DNA from: Ekhidna sp.
Lineage (GTDB): Bacteria > Bacteroidota > Bacteroidia > Cytophagales > Cyclobacteriaceae
Length of the DNA: 5,651 nucleotides
Assembly (NCBI GenBank): GCA_028821635.1
Contig: JAPPDO010000269.1
Location: 1-5,651, forward strand
Direction: 5' to 3'
This document shows positions 1 to 5,651 of the stretch, piece by piece. A program made the translations under genes and the position numbers. The notes under the pieces were generated by a model that was not told where the DNA came from, made no database searches, and saw only the letters and a program-made list of their open reading frames with translations. The stretch's first letter is position 1. The number at the start of each line of letters is the position of its first letter.

Positions 1-34
1 AGTTTGAGCCTAATATGAGAAGTTCAAAACTCAA
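1..34 (-). CDS. rnz: RNase Z-like protein, N-terminal fragment (runs off the left edge)
   Basis: Only eleven codons are visible. Read leftward from a TTG at 34-32 they give (M)SFELLILGSN. This is the conserved first beta strand of bacterial ribonuclease Z, the metallo-beta-lactamase-fold tRNA 3' endonuclease; Bacteroidota versions as I recall them begin close to MSFEL-x-ILGS. In this frame there is an upstream stop (TAA at 55-53) and no ATG or GTG between it and the TTG, so TTG is the only plausible start. A GAGGA at 40-36 overlaps the STAS stop codon but lies only 1 nt from the TTG, which is a poor Shine-Dalgarno spacing. The gene follows the STAS stop by 5 nt and is probably co-transcribed and translationally coupled. 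The identification rests on a very short stretch plus gene context; the zinc-binding HxHxDH motif lies outside the window. Confidence 0.6.
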   Translation of the reverse strand, partial: MSFELLILGSN

Positions 35-39
35 ATCCT

Positions 40-411
40 CTATTCGGCAGCATTAGCCCCTTTCCGGATTTCTGACATTAAAACAAGATCAACTGCCTCT
101 TCCTGATTGGATGCAATATGTATGACTTTATCCAACTGACTGATATTGATGAGCTTCATAACATGATCAGTAACATTGAAAATGACAAAAAGCCCATTTT
201 CTGAAAATGATCTGTTGCCTACCAGTAACGTGCTCAATCCGCTCGAATCAACATATTTCACCTTTTCCATATTTACAATTACGTTTTGCACACCATTTTG
301 AGCAAGGTTTAAAAATTCGGATTTAATTGTAGGAGCTACTGTTGAGGTCATCTTTTCCTCTCCTATTGAAACGGTCGTGTATTTTTCGTATTTATTTATT
401 TCAAATTCCAT
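40..411 (-). CDS. STAS-domain protein, anti-sigma factor antagonist type
   Basis: This is a 123-residue single-domain protein of the SpoIIAA/RsbV kind. The diagnostic stretch is YVDSSGLSTLL at about residues 53-63, where D55-S56-S57-G58-L59 is the conserved loop. In the family, a serine in this loop is phosphorylated by a partner anti-sigma kinase, which switches binding off. An alternating hydrophobic strand (VQNVIVNM, 41-48) precedes it, and the later strand LFVIFNV (74-80) and helix VMKLINISQLDKV (84-96) complete the usual fold. There is no transmembrane or signal segment, so the protein should be cytoplasmic. The ATG at 411 follows the purC stop by 2 nt and has no Shine-Dalgarno, which suggests translational coupling. 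No sigma factor, RsbW-like kinase or PP2C phosphatase is encoded nearby, so its partner is unknown. The polar tail after about residue 108 is probably disordered. Confidence 0.88.
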   Translation of the reverse strand: MEFEINKYEKYTTVSIGEEKMTSTVAPTIKSEFLNLAQNGVQNVIVNMEKVKYVDSSGLSTLLVGNRSFSENGLFVIFNVTDHVMKLINISQLDKVIHIASNQEEAVDLVLMSEIRKGANAAE

Positions 412-413
412 AA

Positions 414-1355
414 TTATTGTGCTGTAAATCGCATTATGCTGTCCTTTATTTCTGCTAATTTATTTGAGTACGGGGCTTTAACTAACTTTTCTCCTGAGAT
501 GTTCTCATAAAGTTCAATGTATCGCTCGGAGATCCGGTTGATTTTATCTTCATCTATTTCAGGAATTTCCTGCCCTTTCTGCCCCTGAAACCCTTCGCAA
601 ATCAGCCATTGCCTTACAAATTCCTTTGATAGCTGTCTTTGGGGTTTATTCTGATCAAAAAACTCCTGATACGTATTTGAATAAAAATACCGCGATGAGT
701 CCGGCGTATGTACCTCATCGATAAGATAAATCTGATCTTCATACTTTCCAAACTCATATTTTGTATCTACCAGAATCAGACCCCTCTCTTTAGCGATTGT
801 AGTCCCTCGCTCAAAGAGCCGGTATGTATATTCTTCAATCTTCTCGTAGTCGCTCTCGGACACAGTATCCAGTTTTACTATTTCGTCTTTAGAGATATCC
901 TCATCGTGGCCCTTAGCTGCTTTAATCGTCGGCGTAATAAGGGGACAGGGAAGTCTTTGATTTTCGCTCATACCGTTGGGTAGTTCGTTTCCACACAGTG
1001 ATCTTTTACCCTCTTCATACTCTCGCCATGCGTGACCCGCCAGATACCCTCGAATGACCATCTCTACTTTAAAAGGCTTACAGTATTTACCGATTGTCAC
1101 ATTTGGGTGAGGCACCGACTCCGCCCAATTTGGAACAATATCGCTGGTTGCATTCAGAAATTTGGCAGCTAATTGGTTCAAAACCTGCCCTTTATAGGGA
1201 ATTGGCTGCCGCAGCACTACATCAAAAGCAGAAATCCTGTCGGTAGCAATCATCGCTATTTTATCACCAAAATAGTAAACTTCCCGAACCTTACCTGAAT
1301 ATTTGCCTGTTTGGTTTTTAAATTGAAAATCAGTTGAAGTAATCCCTTCTGACAT
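414..1355 (-). CDS. purC: Phosphoribosylaminoimidazole-succinocarboxamide synthase (SAICAR synthase)
   Basis: This enzyme of de novo purine synthesis joins CAIR and L-aspartate, using ATP, to give SAICAR in the cytosol. At 313 residues it matches the longer, yeast Ade1-like form rather than the roughly 237-residue E. coli form. Visible motifs are [12 protein letters not shown] (21-32, nucleotide-binding strand region), [11 protein letters not shown] (37-47), [14 protein letters not shown] (100-113, SAICAR signature), [18 protein letters not shown] (about 138-155), [11 protein letters not shown] and [14 protein letters not shown] (acidic, metal and nucleotide site). I start it at the ATG at 1355 ([10 protein letters not shown]). 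A TTG at 1379 would add eight residues (MRNLYLQV) encoded by what looks like the promoter -7 element, so it is unlikely. The gene appears intact. It leads the operon with STAS and rnz. Confidence 0.96.
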   Translation of the reverse strand: MSEGITSTDFQFKNQTGKYSGKVREVYYFGDKIAMIATDRISAFDVVLRQPIPYKGQVLNQLAAKFLNATSDIVPNWAESVPHPNVTIGKYCKPFKVEMVIRGYLAGHAWREYEEGKRSLCGNELPNGMSENQRLPCPLITPTIKAAKGHDEDISKDEIVKLDTVSESDYEKIEEYTYRLFERGTTIAKERGLILVDTKYEFGKYEDQIYLIDEVHTPDSSRYFYSNTYQEFFDQNKPQRQLSKEFVRQWLICEGFQGQKGQEIPEIDEDKINRISERYIELYENISGEKLVKAPYSNKLAEIKDSIMRFTAQ

Positions 1356-1361
1356 GACTTG

Positions 1362-1369
1362 CAAATATA
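1362..1369 (-). promoter_or_regulatory. Putative Bacteroidota -7 element for the purC operon
   Basis: On the minus strand the sequence reads TATATTTG, a full match to the TAnnTTTG -7 consensus of Bacteroidota primary-sigma promoters. Only six bases (CAAGTC) separate it from the purC ATG at 1355, so transcription would begin at or within a few bases of the start codon. I found no TTTG-type -33 element at the expected distance. The assignment is by motif and position only. Confidence 0.55.
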
Positions 1370-1378
1370 AATTTCTCA

Positions 1379-2212
1379 ATGATTAAGCATGTGTTTTTTA
1401 TCGTGTCTTTGTTGCTCATTTCATGTATTGAATTCAGAATTTCTGATGAAGAGGCCAAAGAAAAGTTAGCCCAAGCCGGCGCATCCATACAGTTCGATGA
1501 CCTGCTTGTGGGGGATAGAAACCTGCATTTTGCATTCAGTGGGAGAGAGAAGGAGCATTTAATTGTATTCATTCATGGTTCTCCGGGATCATGGAGTGCA
1601 TTTATTGATTTCTTTAAAGCAGACTCAATACTGGATTATGCAGATATTCTAGCCGTTGACAGACCCGGTTTTGGCAAGTCGGGATATGGTTTAGCAGAAC
1701 CTGCCCTAAAGACGCAGGCTATGCTGATAAAAGAAGTAATCAGCAGGTTTGATCATCCAAAGATCATTCTTGTTGGTCACTCGCTCGGGGGGTCAGTAAT
1801 CGCAAGAATGGTTATGGACTATCCATCTCTTTTCAATGGATTAATAATGGTAGCCCCCTCCATTGACCCTGAGATGGAGAAAGATGAGTGGTATAGAAGC
1901 GCAATAAATACAAAGTTGGGGGCTGCTATAACACCTGAAGAGTTCAAGGTTAGTAATGATGAAATCTTGCCTTTAAAAGGGGAGTTAGTGCAAATGCTTC
2001 CACTTTGGGAAAAGATTCAAATTCCTACAATCGTCATACAAGGAACAAAAGACAGACTTGTGCCTCGGAAGAATGCAGATTTTGCTCATAGAATGCTGCC
2101 GGACTCTGTTTTAGAGGTAAGGCTGCTTGAAGACGTTGATCATTTTATCCCTTGGACCCATCCCAATGAAATAGTCAGTGCTATTCAACATTTGCTGGAT
2201 AGCACTGATTAA
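1379..2212 (+). CDS. Lipoprotein alpha/beta hydrolase
   Basis: This 277-residue serine hydrolase of the alpha/beta-hydrolase fold carries a type II signal peptide: K3, a hydrophobic core (about residues 5-14), then lipobox L13-I14-S15-C16. It is therefore expected to be lipidated at C16 and anchored to a membrane on the periplasmic or outer face. Family landmarks are HGSPGS (66-71, oxyanion-hole region), [10 protein letters not shown] (93-102), the nucleophile elbow G133-H134-S135-L136-G137-G138 with S135 as nucleophile, GTKD (222-225) with D225 as the acid, and DVDHFIP with H255 as the catalytic histidine. The triad is complete and the length is normal. The substrate cannot be read from sequence; esterase, lipase-like or epoxide/haloalkane-type chemistry are all possible, though a cap domain of only about 50 residues (about 162-212) suggests a small substrate. 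It is divergent from purC across 23 bp. No Shine-Dalgarno precedes the ATG. Confidence 0.88.
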   Translation: MIKHVFFIVSLLLISCIEFRISDEEAKEKLAQAGASIQFDDLLVGDRNLHFAFSGREKEHLIVFIHGSPGSWSAFIDFFKADSILDYADILAVDRPGFGKSGYGLAEPALKTQAMLIKEVISRFDHPKIILVGHSLGGSVIARMVMDYPSLFNGLIMVAPSIDPEMEKDEWYRSAINTKLGAAITPEEFKVSNDEILPLKGELVQMLPLWEKIQIPTIVIQGTKDRLVPRKNADFAHRMLPDSVLEVRLLEDVDHFIPWTHPNEIVSAIQHLLDSTD

Positions 2213-2220
2213 TGAACCGG

Positions 2221-2247
2221 TTGTGCCTGCTTAATTAAAAAGCACAA
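2221..2247. terminator. Hairpin after the hydrolase gene, possible terminator
   Basis: TTGTGC (2221-2226) is complementary to GCACAA (2242-2247) across a 15-nt loop containing the palindrome TTAATTAA. It starts 8 bp after the hydrolase stop codon, a normal place for a terminator. The stem is only 6 bp and no T-run follows on the plus strand, so it could also be an RNA 3' stability element or chance. Confidence 0.3.
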
Positions 2248-2296
2248 AAGACATAGCTAACGAATTCCGGAAAATGATTTATTAGTCAAAATCTGT

Positions 2297-2304
2297 TAAC
2301 TTTG
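2297..2304 (+). promoter_or_regulatory. Putative -7 element for the Type II restriction-modification pair
   Basis: TAACTTTG fully matches the Bacteroidota TAnnTTTG consensus and ends 9 bases before the methyltransferase ATG at 2314. Transcripts would carry almost no leader. The -33 region near 2270-2280 is AT-rich but has no TTTG. The element lies inside a small inverted repeat (TCAAA 2286-2290, TTTGA 2301-2305) and overlaps the palindrome GTTAAC (2295-2300). Confidence 0.5.
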
Positions 2305-2313
2305 ATCATTGAA

Positions 2314-3177
2314 ATGAATAAAAATGTGCAACACACAAATTCTACTAGACTGCATTTTGACGAGGTGGTTAAGCGTATAGTTGATCAACCTGACAATCCT
2401 GAACTAAAGGCTAAGGAATCCAATAATCCTCTTAAAAAATGGATAGGTAAAAACCACACAGGAGATTGCATTGAAATAATGAATAAGATGCCGGAAGAAT
2501 CAGTTGGCGTTATTATAACCTCTCCGCCTTATAATATCAAAAACAGTACCGGAAATGGGCTTAAAAATGGTAATGGAGGGAAATGGCCACAAGCTGAATT
2601 ACTAAAAGGCTATTCACACTACAACGACAGTATACCTCACAATAAATATGTAAAGTGGCAACGTGATTGTTTAAAGGCTATGATGAGGGTATTGAAGCCT
2701 GATGGCGTAATTTTTTATAATCACAAATGGCGTGTGCAAGGTGGATTGCTACAAGACAGAAATGACATTGTATCAGGCTTTCCTGTGCGTCAAATTATCA
2801 TTTGGAAAAGAGCAGGAGGGATCAACTTCAACCCAGGATATTTCCTTCCCACCTACGAAGTTATTTACATGATTACAAAACCTGATTTTAAACTCACTCC
2901 AGGTACAAATAAGTTTACGGACATTTGGCAAATATCACAAGCCAGAGATAACGTGCATCCTGCACCCTTCCCAATAGAATTGGCCCAAAGATGTGTTGAA
3001 GCATCACCGAATGGGGTAGTTTTAGACCCCTTTATAGGTTCGGGAACAACCGCTATTGCCGCCCTAACAAAGGGGCGTGAATGGATTGGTATTGATATAT
3101 CCCCTAAATATTGTGCCTTGGCTGATGAGCGAATCGCTGATTATCAGAGTGCATACAGGATAAAAAATGGTCAGTAA
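2314..3177 (+). CDS. Site-specific DNA amino-methyltransferase (beta class, Type II R-M)
   Basis: This 287-residue S-adenosylmethionine-dependent enzyme methylates an exocyclic amino group in DNA. The catalytic motif IV, T69-S70-P71-P72-Y73, comes before the SAM-binding motif I, DPFIGSGTT (238-246), the beta-class order. Other landmarks are GDCIEIM (50-56), RVLKPDGVIFYNHKW (125-139), HPAPFPIELAQRC (215-227) and EWIGIDISPKYCALA (256-270). The serine-type (S)PPY motif is frequent in N4-cytosine methylases, and MvaI/BcnI partners are N4-cytosine enzymes, but N6-adenine activity is not excluded. I start it at the ATG at 2314 rather than the TTG at 2302, because that TTG lies within the apparent -7 element. 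About 45 residues before GDCIEIM form a charged, probably helical N-terminal extension. Its end overlaps the endonuclease gene by 11 nt. It would protect host sites from that partner. Confidence 0.92.
   Translation: MNKNVQHTNSTRLHFDEVVKRIVDQPDNPELKAKESNNPLKKWIGKNHTGDCIEIMNKMPEESVGVIITSPPYNIKNSTGNGLKNGNGGKWPQAELLKGYSHYNDSIPHNKYVKWQRDCLKAMMRVLKPDGVIFYNHKWRVQGGLLQDRNDIVSGFPVRQIIIWKRAGGINFNPGYFLPTYEVIYMITKPDFKLTPGTNKFTDIWQISQARDNVHPAPFPIELAQRCVEASPNGVVLDPFIGSGTTAIAALTKGREWIGIDISPKYCALADERIADYQSAYRIKNGQ
3157..3160 (+). promoter_or_regulatory. Ribosome binding site for the endonuclease
   Basis: AGGA lies 6 nt before the ATG at 3167, inside the 3' end of the methyltransferase gene. It is the only well-spaced Shine-Dalgarno-like site among the genes here. 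It supports the 3167 start and suggests endonuclease translation from a shared transcript, after or alongside methyltransferase translation. Confidence 0.45.
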
Positions 3178-3895
3178 GAAATATCATAAACCACCAACAC
3201 CACAGGGACTTACAGGCGCAGCCAAAAAAATAATTAAAGTTATCAAAAAAGGATTTTATGAATTCCCTGAAAACAGTAGGTTTAATGGAAGTGGTGCTCC
3301 TGGTATGTACCTAGAACATCTGTTAGGGCTTGATGCTAACAACAAAGATCAACCGGACTTGGACGGGTGGGAAGTTAAATATCATAGTGGAACCGCACCT
3401 TTAACCTTATTCCATAAAACCCCTGAACCAAAAGCTATAATGGAATATATGGTTAATAAGCATGGTTGGAAAAATAATAAAGACCAGACGGCATTCAGAC
3501 ACACTATTTGGGGTGAGTCAGAACGTGGCTTTGTTGTATCTAATGATGGTGAAAGAATCATTGTTCAACACAATTCCATAGACGGACCTGTTCCTAATTG
3601 GACGCATGATACACTCATAAATGCAATGATCTCAAAATTGAGGCGGTTAATTCTTGTTGAGGGCGAAACTTCACATACCCCAAAAAAAGGAGTAAAATAT
3701 AAACACGCAAGGGCACTTTGGGAGATCAGTCCAAGCGGATTTATTTCAGCTATTGAGCGAGGGACTGTGGCTATTGATTTTGATGCGAGGACAATGCAGG
3801 GGGCAGGGACAAGACTAAGAGATCACGGGACTAAATTCCGGGTCAGGGTTGAAGATTTGCCTGTTCTATATCAAAACACCTTTAGGTTAATCTAA
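3167..3895 (+). CDS. Type II restriction endonuclease, MvaI/BcnI-like
   Basis: This 242-residue predicted PD-(D/E)XK nuclease would cut unmethylated DNA at the site protected by the upstream methyltransferase. The core is PGMYLEHLLGLDANN (45-59) followed by PDLDGWEVK (63-71). E50 sits in the helix before the active-site strand, and D64-X4-E69-V-K71 forms the metal-binding and catalytic set. The G-x-LE-x-LLG, then N, then PD-x-x-G-x-E-x-K layout and the short length fit the MvaI/BcnI family, monomeric enzymes that recognise CCWGG or CCSGG and nick one strand at a time. The C-terminal part (about 175-240) includes HARALWEI and FRVRVEDLPVLY and may hold recognition elements. It overlaps the methyltransferase by 11 nt in another frame, so the two form an operon. 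No truncation is seen. The family call is from pattern memory; the exact recognition sequence cannot be read. Confidence 0.8.
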   Translation: MVSKKYHKPPTPQGLTGAAKKIIKVIKKGFYEFPENSRFNGSGAPGMYLEHLLGLDANNKDQPDLDGWEVKYHSGTAPLTLFHKTPEPKAIMEYMVNKHGWKNNKDQTAFRHTIWGESERGFVVSNDGERIIVQHNSIDGPVPNWTHDTLINAMISKLRRLILVEGETSHTPKKGVKYKHARALWEISPSGFISAIERGTVAIDFDARTMQGAGTRLRDHGTKFRVRVEDLPVLYQNTFRLI

Positions 3896-3922
3896 CAACG
3901 TGGGTTAATCATATATGAGAGC

Positions 3923-3958
3923 ATCATCTAAAGATAGATAAAAATATTTTTTGATGAT
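3923..3958 (+). terminator. AT-rich inverted repeat after the endonuclease, possible terminator
   Basis: ATCATC (3923-3928) pairs with GATGAT (3953-3958), enclosing the perfect 12-bp palindrome AAAAATATTTTT (3940-3951), and a short T-rich tract follows (TTTTTAAATTTATTG). It lies 27 bp after the endonuclease stop and could end the Type II operon. The pairing is AT-rich and weak. The remaining spacer up to 4039 shows no gene or recognisable RNA. Confidence 0.3.
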
Positions 3959-4039
3959 TTTTAAATTTATTGTCTTTATTTATGATCTAGGATGACCCCA
4001 AAGATATACTTACCATCTCATCTGAACCTGATACCAACT

Positions 4040-4074
4040 TTTGTCATTCTTGTTAATAAAGTGCCGTATGTTTG
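4040..4074 (+). promoter_or_regulatory. Putative Bacteroidota promoter for the Type IIG-like gene
   Basis: TTTG at 4040-4043 and TATGTTTG at 4067-4074 match the -33 (TTTG) and -7 (TAnnTTTG) elements, with a 23-bp spacer at the upper end of the range usually seen in this phylum. Transcription would begin near 4080, giving a leader of about 15-20 nt before the ATG at 4098. It is the best two-part promoter match noticed in the window and implies expression independent of the Type II pair. Confidence 0.6.
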
Positions 4075-4097
4075 AATTACTTTCTATTTTTTGACGT

Positions 4098-5651
4098 ATG
4101 CTCATCCCCGATCACCAAATAGAGGAAGCACGAGTTAGTCAGTTTCTTTCTACTCTAAGCAACCTGCCGGAGAGGCAGGAAGTCATCAATAAATGGCGTA
4201 AACTGATTGAGACCGGCAAAATCATCAATCGAAAAGAAGAAAGCATTCGCTCGGATTTTATTCAAGACATCTTCGTAACAGTGCTGGGCTATTCTTCAGA
4301 CTTCAGCAGCAGGAGTTGGTCACTGGAGAAAGAACTGAAAACCAAGTTTGACGGCAAAAAACCCGATGTATCGCTGGGATATTTTAGTCAGGAACCTAAC
4401 GGAGATCTAAAGGAAGACATACGAGTGGTCGTGGAAGTAAAAGGCCAGCAAGTGACGCTGGATAAAAAGCAGCACCGAAAAGATTTTACAGGCTCTCCGG
4501 TAGAGCAGGGGCTCAACTATGCGTACCGTGTGGGGAATGAATGCAAATGGGTGATCGTAACCAACTTTCTGGAGGTGCGGCTCTACCGATCTTCGGACAT
4601 CAACGAGTACCACGTGTTCAAATTGAGTGCACTGGCAAACCAAGAGCAGTTTGGCCGGTTTTTGTATCTCCTGCACCAAGATCAGCTTTTTCTGGAAAAC
4701 CAAGATGCACGCATGGATCACCTCTACCGGGAGCGTCAGCAGGAACTCAAAGTTATATCCAATGAATTTTACGGAGAGTATCGTGCCCTCAGAGAGCAGC
4801 TTTTCTTTAATCTGCTCAGACAGAACCCTTCAGTAAACTGGCAGCAGCTTTTTAGCTCCGGTCAAAAGCTGATTGATCGGATCATCTTCATCTGTTTTGT
4901 TAAAGACCTGAAGCTGGTAGGGGATGTTCTGGCACAGGCACAGCGGGCTTCCGAAGGTTCCTTCAAGCCTTCGAATAGAGTATTTTGGGAGCAGCTGCTG
5001 CACCTCTTTGATGCACTGGACAAAGGCTACGTGCAGAAAAATATCCCGCCCTTCAATGGCGGACTGTTCCGTAAGGATGCCATTATCAATGCGCTAAATA
5101 TTACCGACGGGCAAATTTTGGAATTTATTGAGTTTGCAGCCCGATATAATTTCCAAAGTCAGCTGGGAGTCAATATCTTAGGACACATTTTTGAGCAGTC
5201 CGTCACCGACTTGGAGGAACTCAAAACCAACATCCGGGAAAACCAAGCCCTGAGAACAGGAAATCCGGAAGAACTGGAAAAGCTCAAGACCTCCCGAAGA
5301 AAACGGGACGGCATCTACTATACACCGGACTACATCACCCGCTACATCGTGAAAGAAGCCGTAGGCGGATGGCTGGAGGAGCAAAAAGAAAGCGTCTTAC
5401 AAGAACTGGGACTAAAGCAGCTGCCGGAAGCCGCCATGCAGGACTACCTGGACGTGAAGGAGAAAGACAATGAAGTCATCACCACGCTGACGGCATACTA
5501 CACCCGCTACCGAAAGCACTTGGAGCGCATCAAAGTACTGGACCCGGCCTGTGGGTCGGGTGCATTCCTCACCGAAGTATTCGACTATCTATATGCCGAA
5601 TGGGAAACAACCGCACAGGGGCTCAGACGGATGACCACCCCCGCAGAAAAG
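4098..5651 (+). CDS. Type IIG-like fused restriction endonuclease-methyltransferase, 5' part (runs off the right edge)
   Basis: The frame is open from the ATG at 4098 to the window end (518 codons), with an in-frame TGA at 4092-4094 fixing the 5' limit. Residues about 40-170 form a PD-(D/E)XK nuclease domain: KPD90-V-S-L-G, then VVVE113-V-K115-G, and a following EQGLNYAYRVG helix with WVIVTNFLEVRLY. A helical linker holds IDRIIFICFVKDLKL and the N320-G-G-L-F324 motif common in these enzymes. The methyltransferase begins with G405-I-Y-Y-T-P410 and SAM motif I, D482-P-A-C-G-S-G-A-F490. The catalytic (N/D)PPY motif IV and the target-recognition domain lie beyond the edge. Motif I preceding the missing motif IV fits gamma-class N6-adenine methylation. 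Such single-chain enzymes cut at a distance from their site and protect the host themselves. Type ISP or a nuclease-bearing phage-defence methylase are alternatives until the C terminus is seen. There is no Shine-Dalgarno. Confidence 0.88.
   Translation, partial: MLIPDHQIEEARVSQFLSTLSNLPERQEVINKWRKLIETGKIINRKEESIRSDFIQDIFVTVLGYSSDFSSRSWSLEKELKTKFDGKKPDVSLGYFSQEPNGDLKEDIRVVVEVKGQQVTLDKKQHRKDFTGSPVEQGLNYAYRVGNECKWVIVTNFLEVRLYRSSDINEYHVFKLSALANQEQFGRFLYLLHQDQLFLENQDARMDHLYRERQQELKVISNEFYGEYRALREQLFFNLLRQNPSVNWQQLFSSGQKLIDRIIFICFVKDLKLVGDVLAQAQRASEGSFKPSNRVFWEQLLHLFDALDKGYVQKNIPPFNGGLFRKDAIINALNITDGQILEFIEFAARYNFQSQLGVNILGHIFEQSVTDLEELKTNIRENQALRTGNPEELEKLKTSRRKRDGIYYTPDYITRYIVKEAVGGWLEEQKESVLQELGLKQLPEAAMQDYLDVKEKDNEVITTLTAYYTRYRKHLERIKVLDPACGSGAFLTEVFDYLYAEWETTAQGLRRMTTPAEK

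Noticed and set aside
708..983. Plus-strand 91-codon frame antisense to purC
   Set aside because: Shadow of a well-supported purC frame; hydrophobic but no recognisable family.
1356..1379. TTG at 1379 as the purC start
   Set aside because: The eight extra residues are encoded by the probable promoter, and [10 protein letters not shown] from 1355 fits the family start.
1330..1572. Minus-strand 80-codon frame across the purC-hydrolase junction
   Set aside because: It runs antisense to the hydrolase signal peptide and overlaps the purC start; no motif or start signal.
2302..2313. TTG at 2302 as the methyltransferase start (adds four residues)
   Set aside because: The codon lies within the apparent -7 element TAACTTTG, and an ATG follows at 2314; transcription would start downstream of the TTG.
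2213..2313. Controller (C) protein gene or C-box before the restriction-modification pair
   Set aside because: No small helix-turn-helix frame fits in the gap, and the only symmetry (5-bp arms) does not resemble a C-box.
3896..4039. CRISPR repeat, tRNA or small RNA gene in the spacer
   Set aside because: No repeated unit, cloverleaf or conserved tRNA arms seen; the stretch is simple AT-rich DNA.
4068..4094. Eight-codon reading frame (ATG at 4068, TGA at 4092) in frame with the fused gene
   Set aside because: The ATG is part of the proposed -7 element, so it would be upstream of transcription; no evidence for stop-codon read-through.
4407..5384. Several 68-104 codon frames on both strands within the fused nuclease-methyltransferase
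   Set aside because: All lie inside the long frame carrying clear nuclease and methyltransferase motifs; they show no motifs of their own.

Overview
The window most likely comes from a member of the Bacteroidota, probably Cytophagales. Three things point there. The promoter-like elements match the phylum's TAnnTTTG -7 consensus. Shine-Dalgarno signals are almost absent. On the minus strand the order is purC, then a single-domain STAS gene, then an RNase Z-like start, which I recall as a common Cytophagales arrangement. The assignment is by inspection, not by database search.

Left part (1-2212), housekeeping. A tight minus-strand operon runs leftward: purC (SAICAR synthase, 1355-414), an anti-sigma-factor-antagonist-type STAS protein (411-40, 2 nt after purC), and the first codons of what reads as RNase Z (from a TTG at 34, 5 nt after the STAS stop). 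A lipoprotein alpha/beta hydrolase (1379-2212) is transcribed divergently from purC across only 23 bp.

Right part (2213-5651), DNA restriction-modification. An AT-rich Type II pair comes first: a beta-class amino-methyltransferase (2314-3177) overlapped by 11 nt by a PD-(D/E)XK endonuclease resembling the MvaI/BcnI family (3167-3895). After a 202-bp AT-rich spacer with its own good promoter match, a long gene starts at 4098 and is still open at the window edge. It encodes a Type IIG-like fused nuclease-methyltransferase with an N-terminal D90...E113-V-K115 nuclease core, a GIYYTP box and a DPACGSGAF SAM-binding motif. Its coding style is GC-richer than that of the Type II pair, which suggests two separate acquisitions into one defence island beside core genes.

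How the parts work together: the methyltransferase would protect host sites cut by its partner endonuclease, while the fused enzyme would carry both activities in one chain. No controller (C) gene, Vsr gene, CRISPR array, tRNA, transposase or integrase was seen. All recognised proteins belong to known families. The less ordinary features are near-leaderless translation starts (purC and the methyltransferase), possible overlapping divergent promoters, and the unresolved specificity of both restriction systems.
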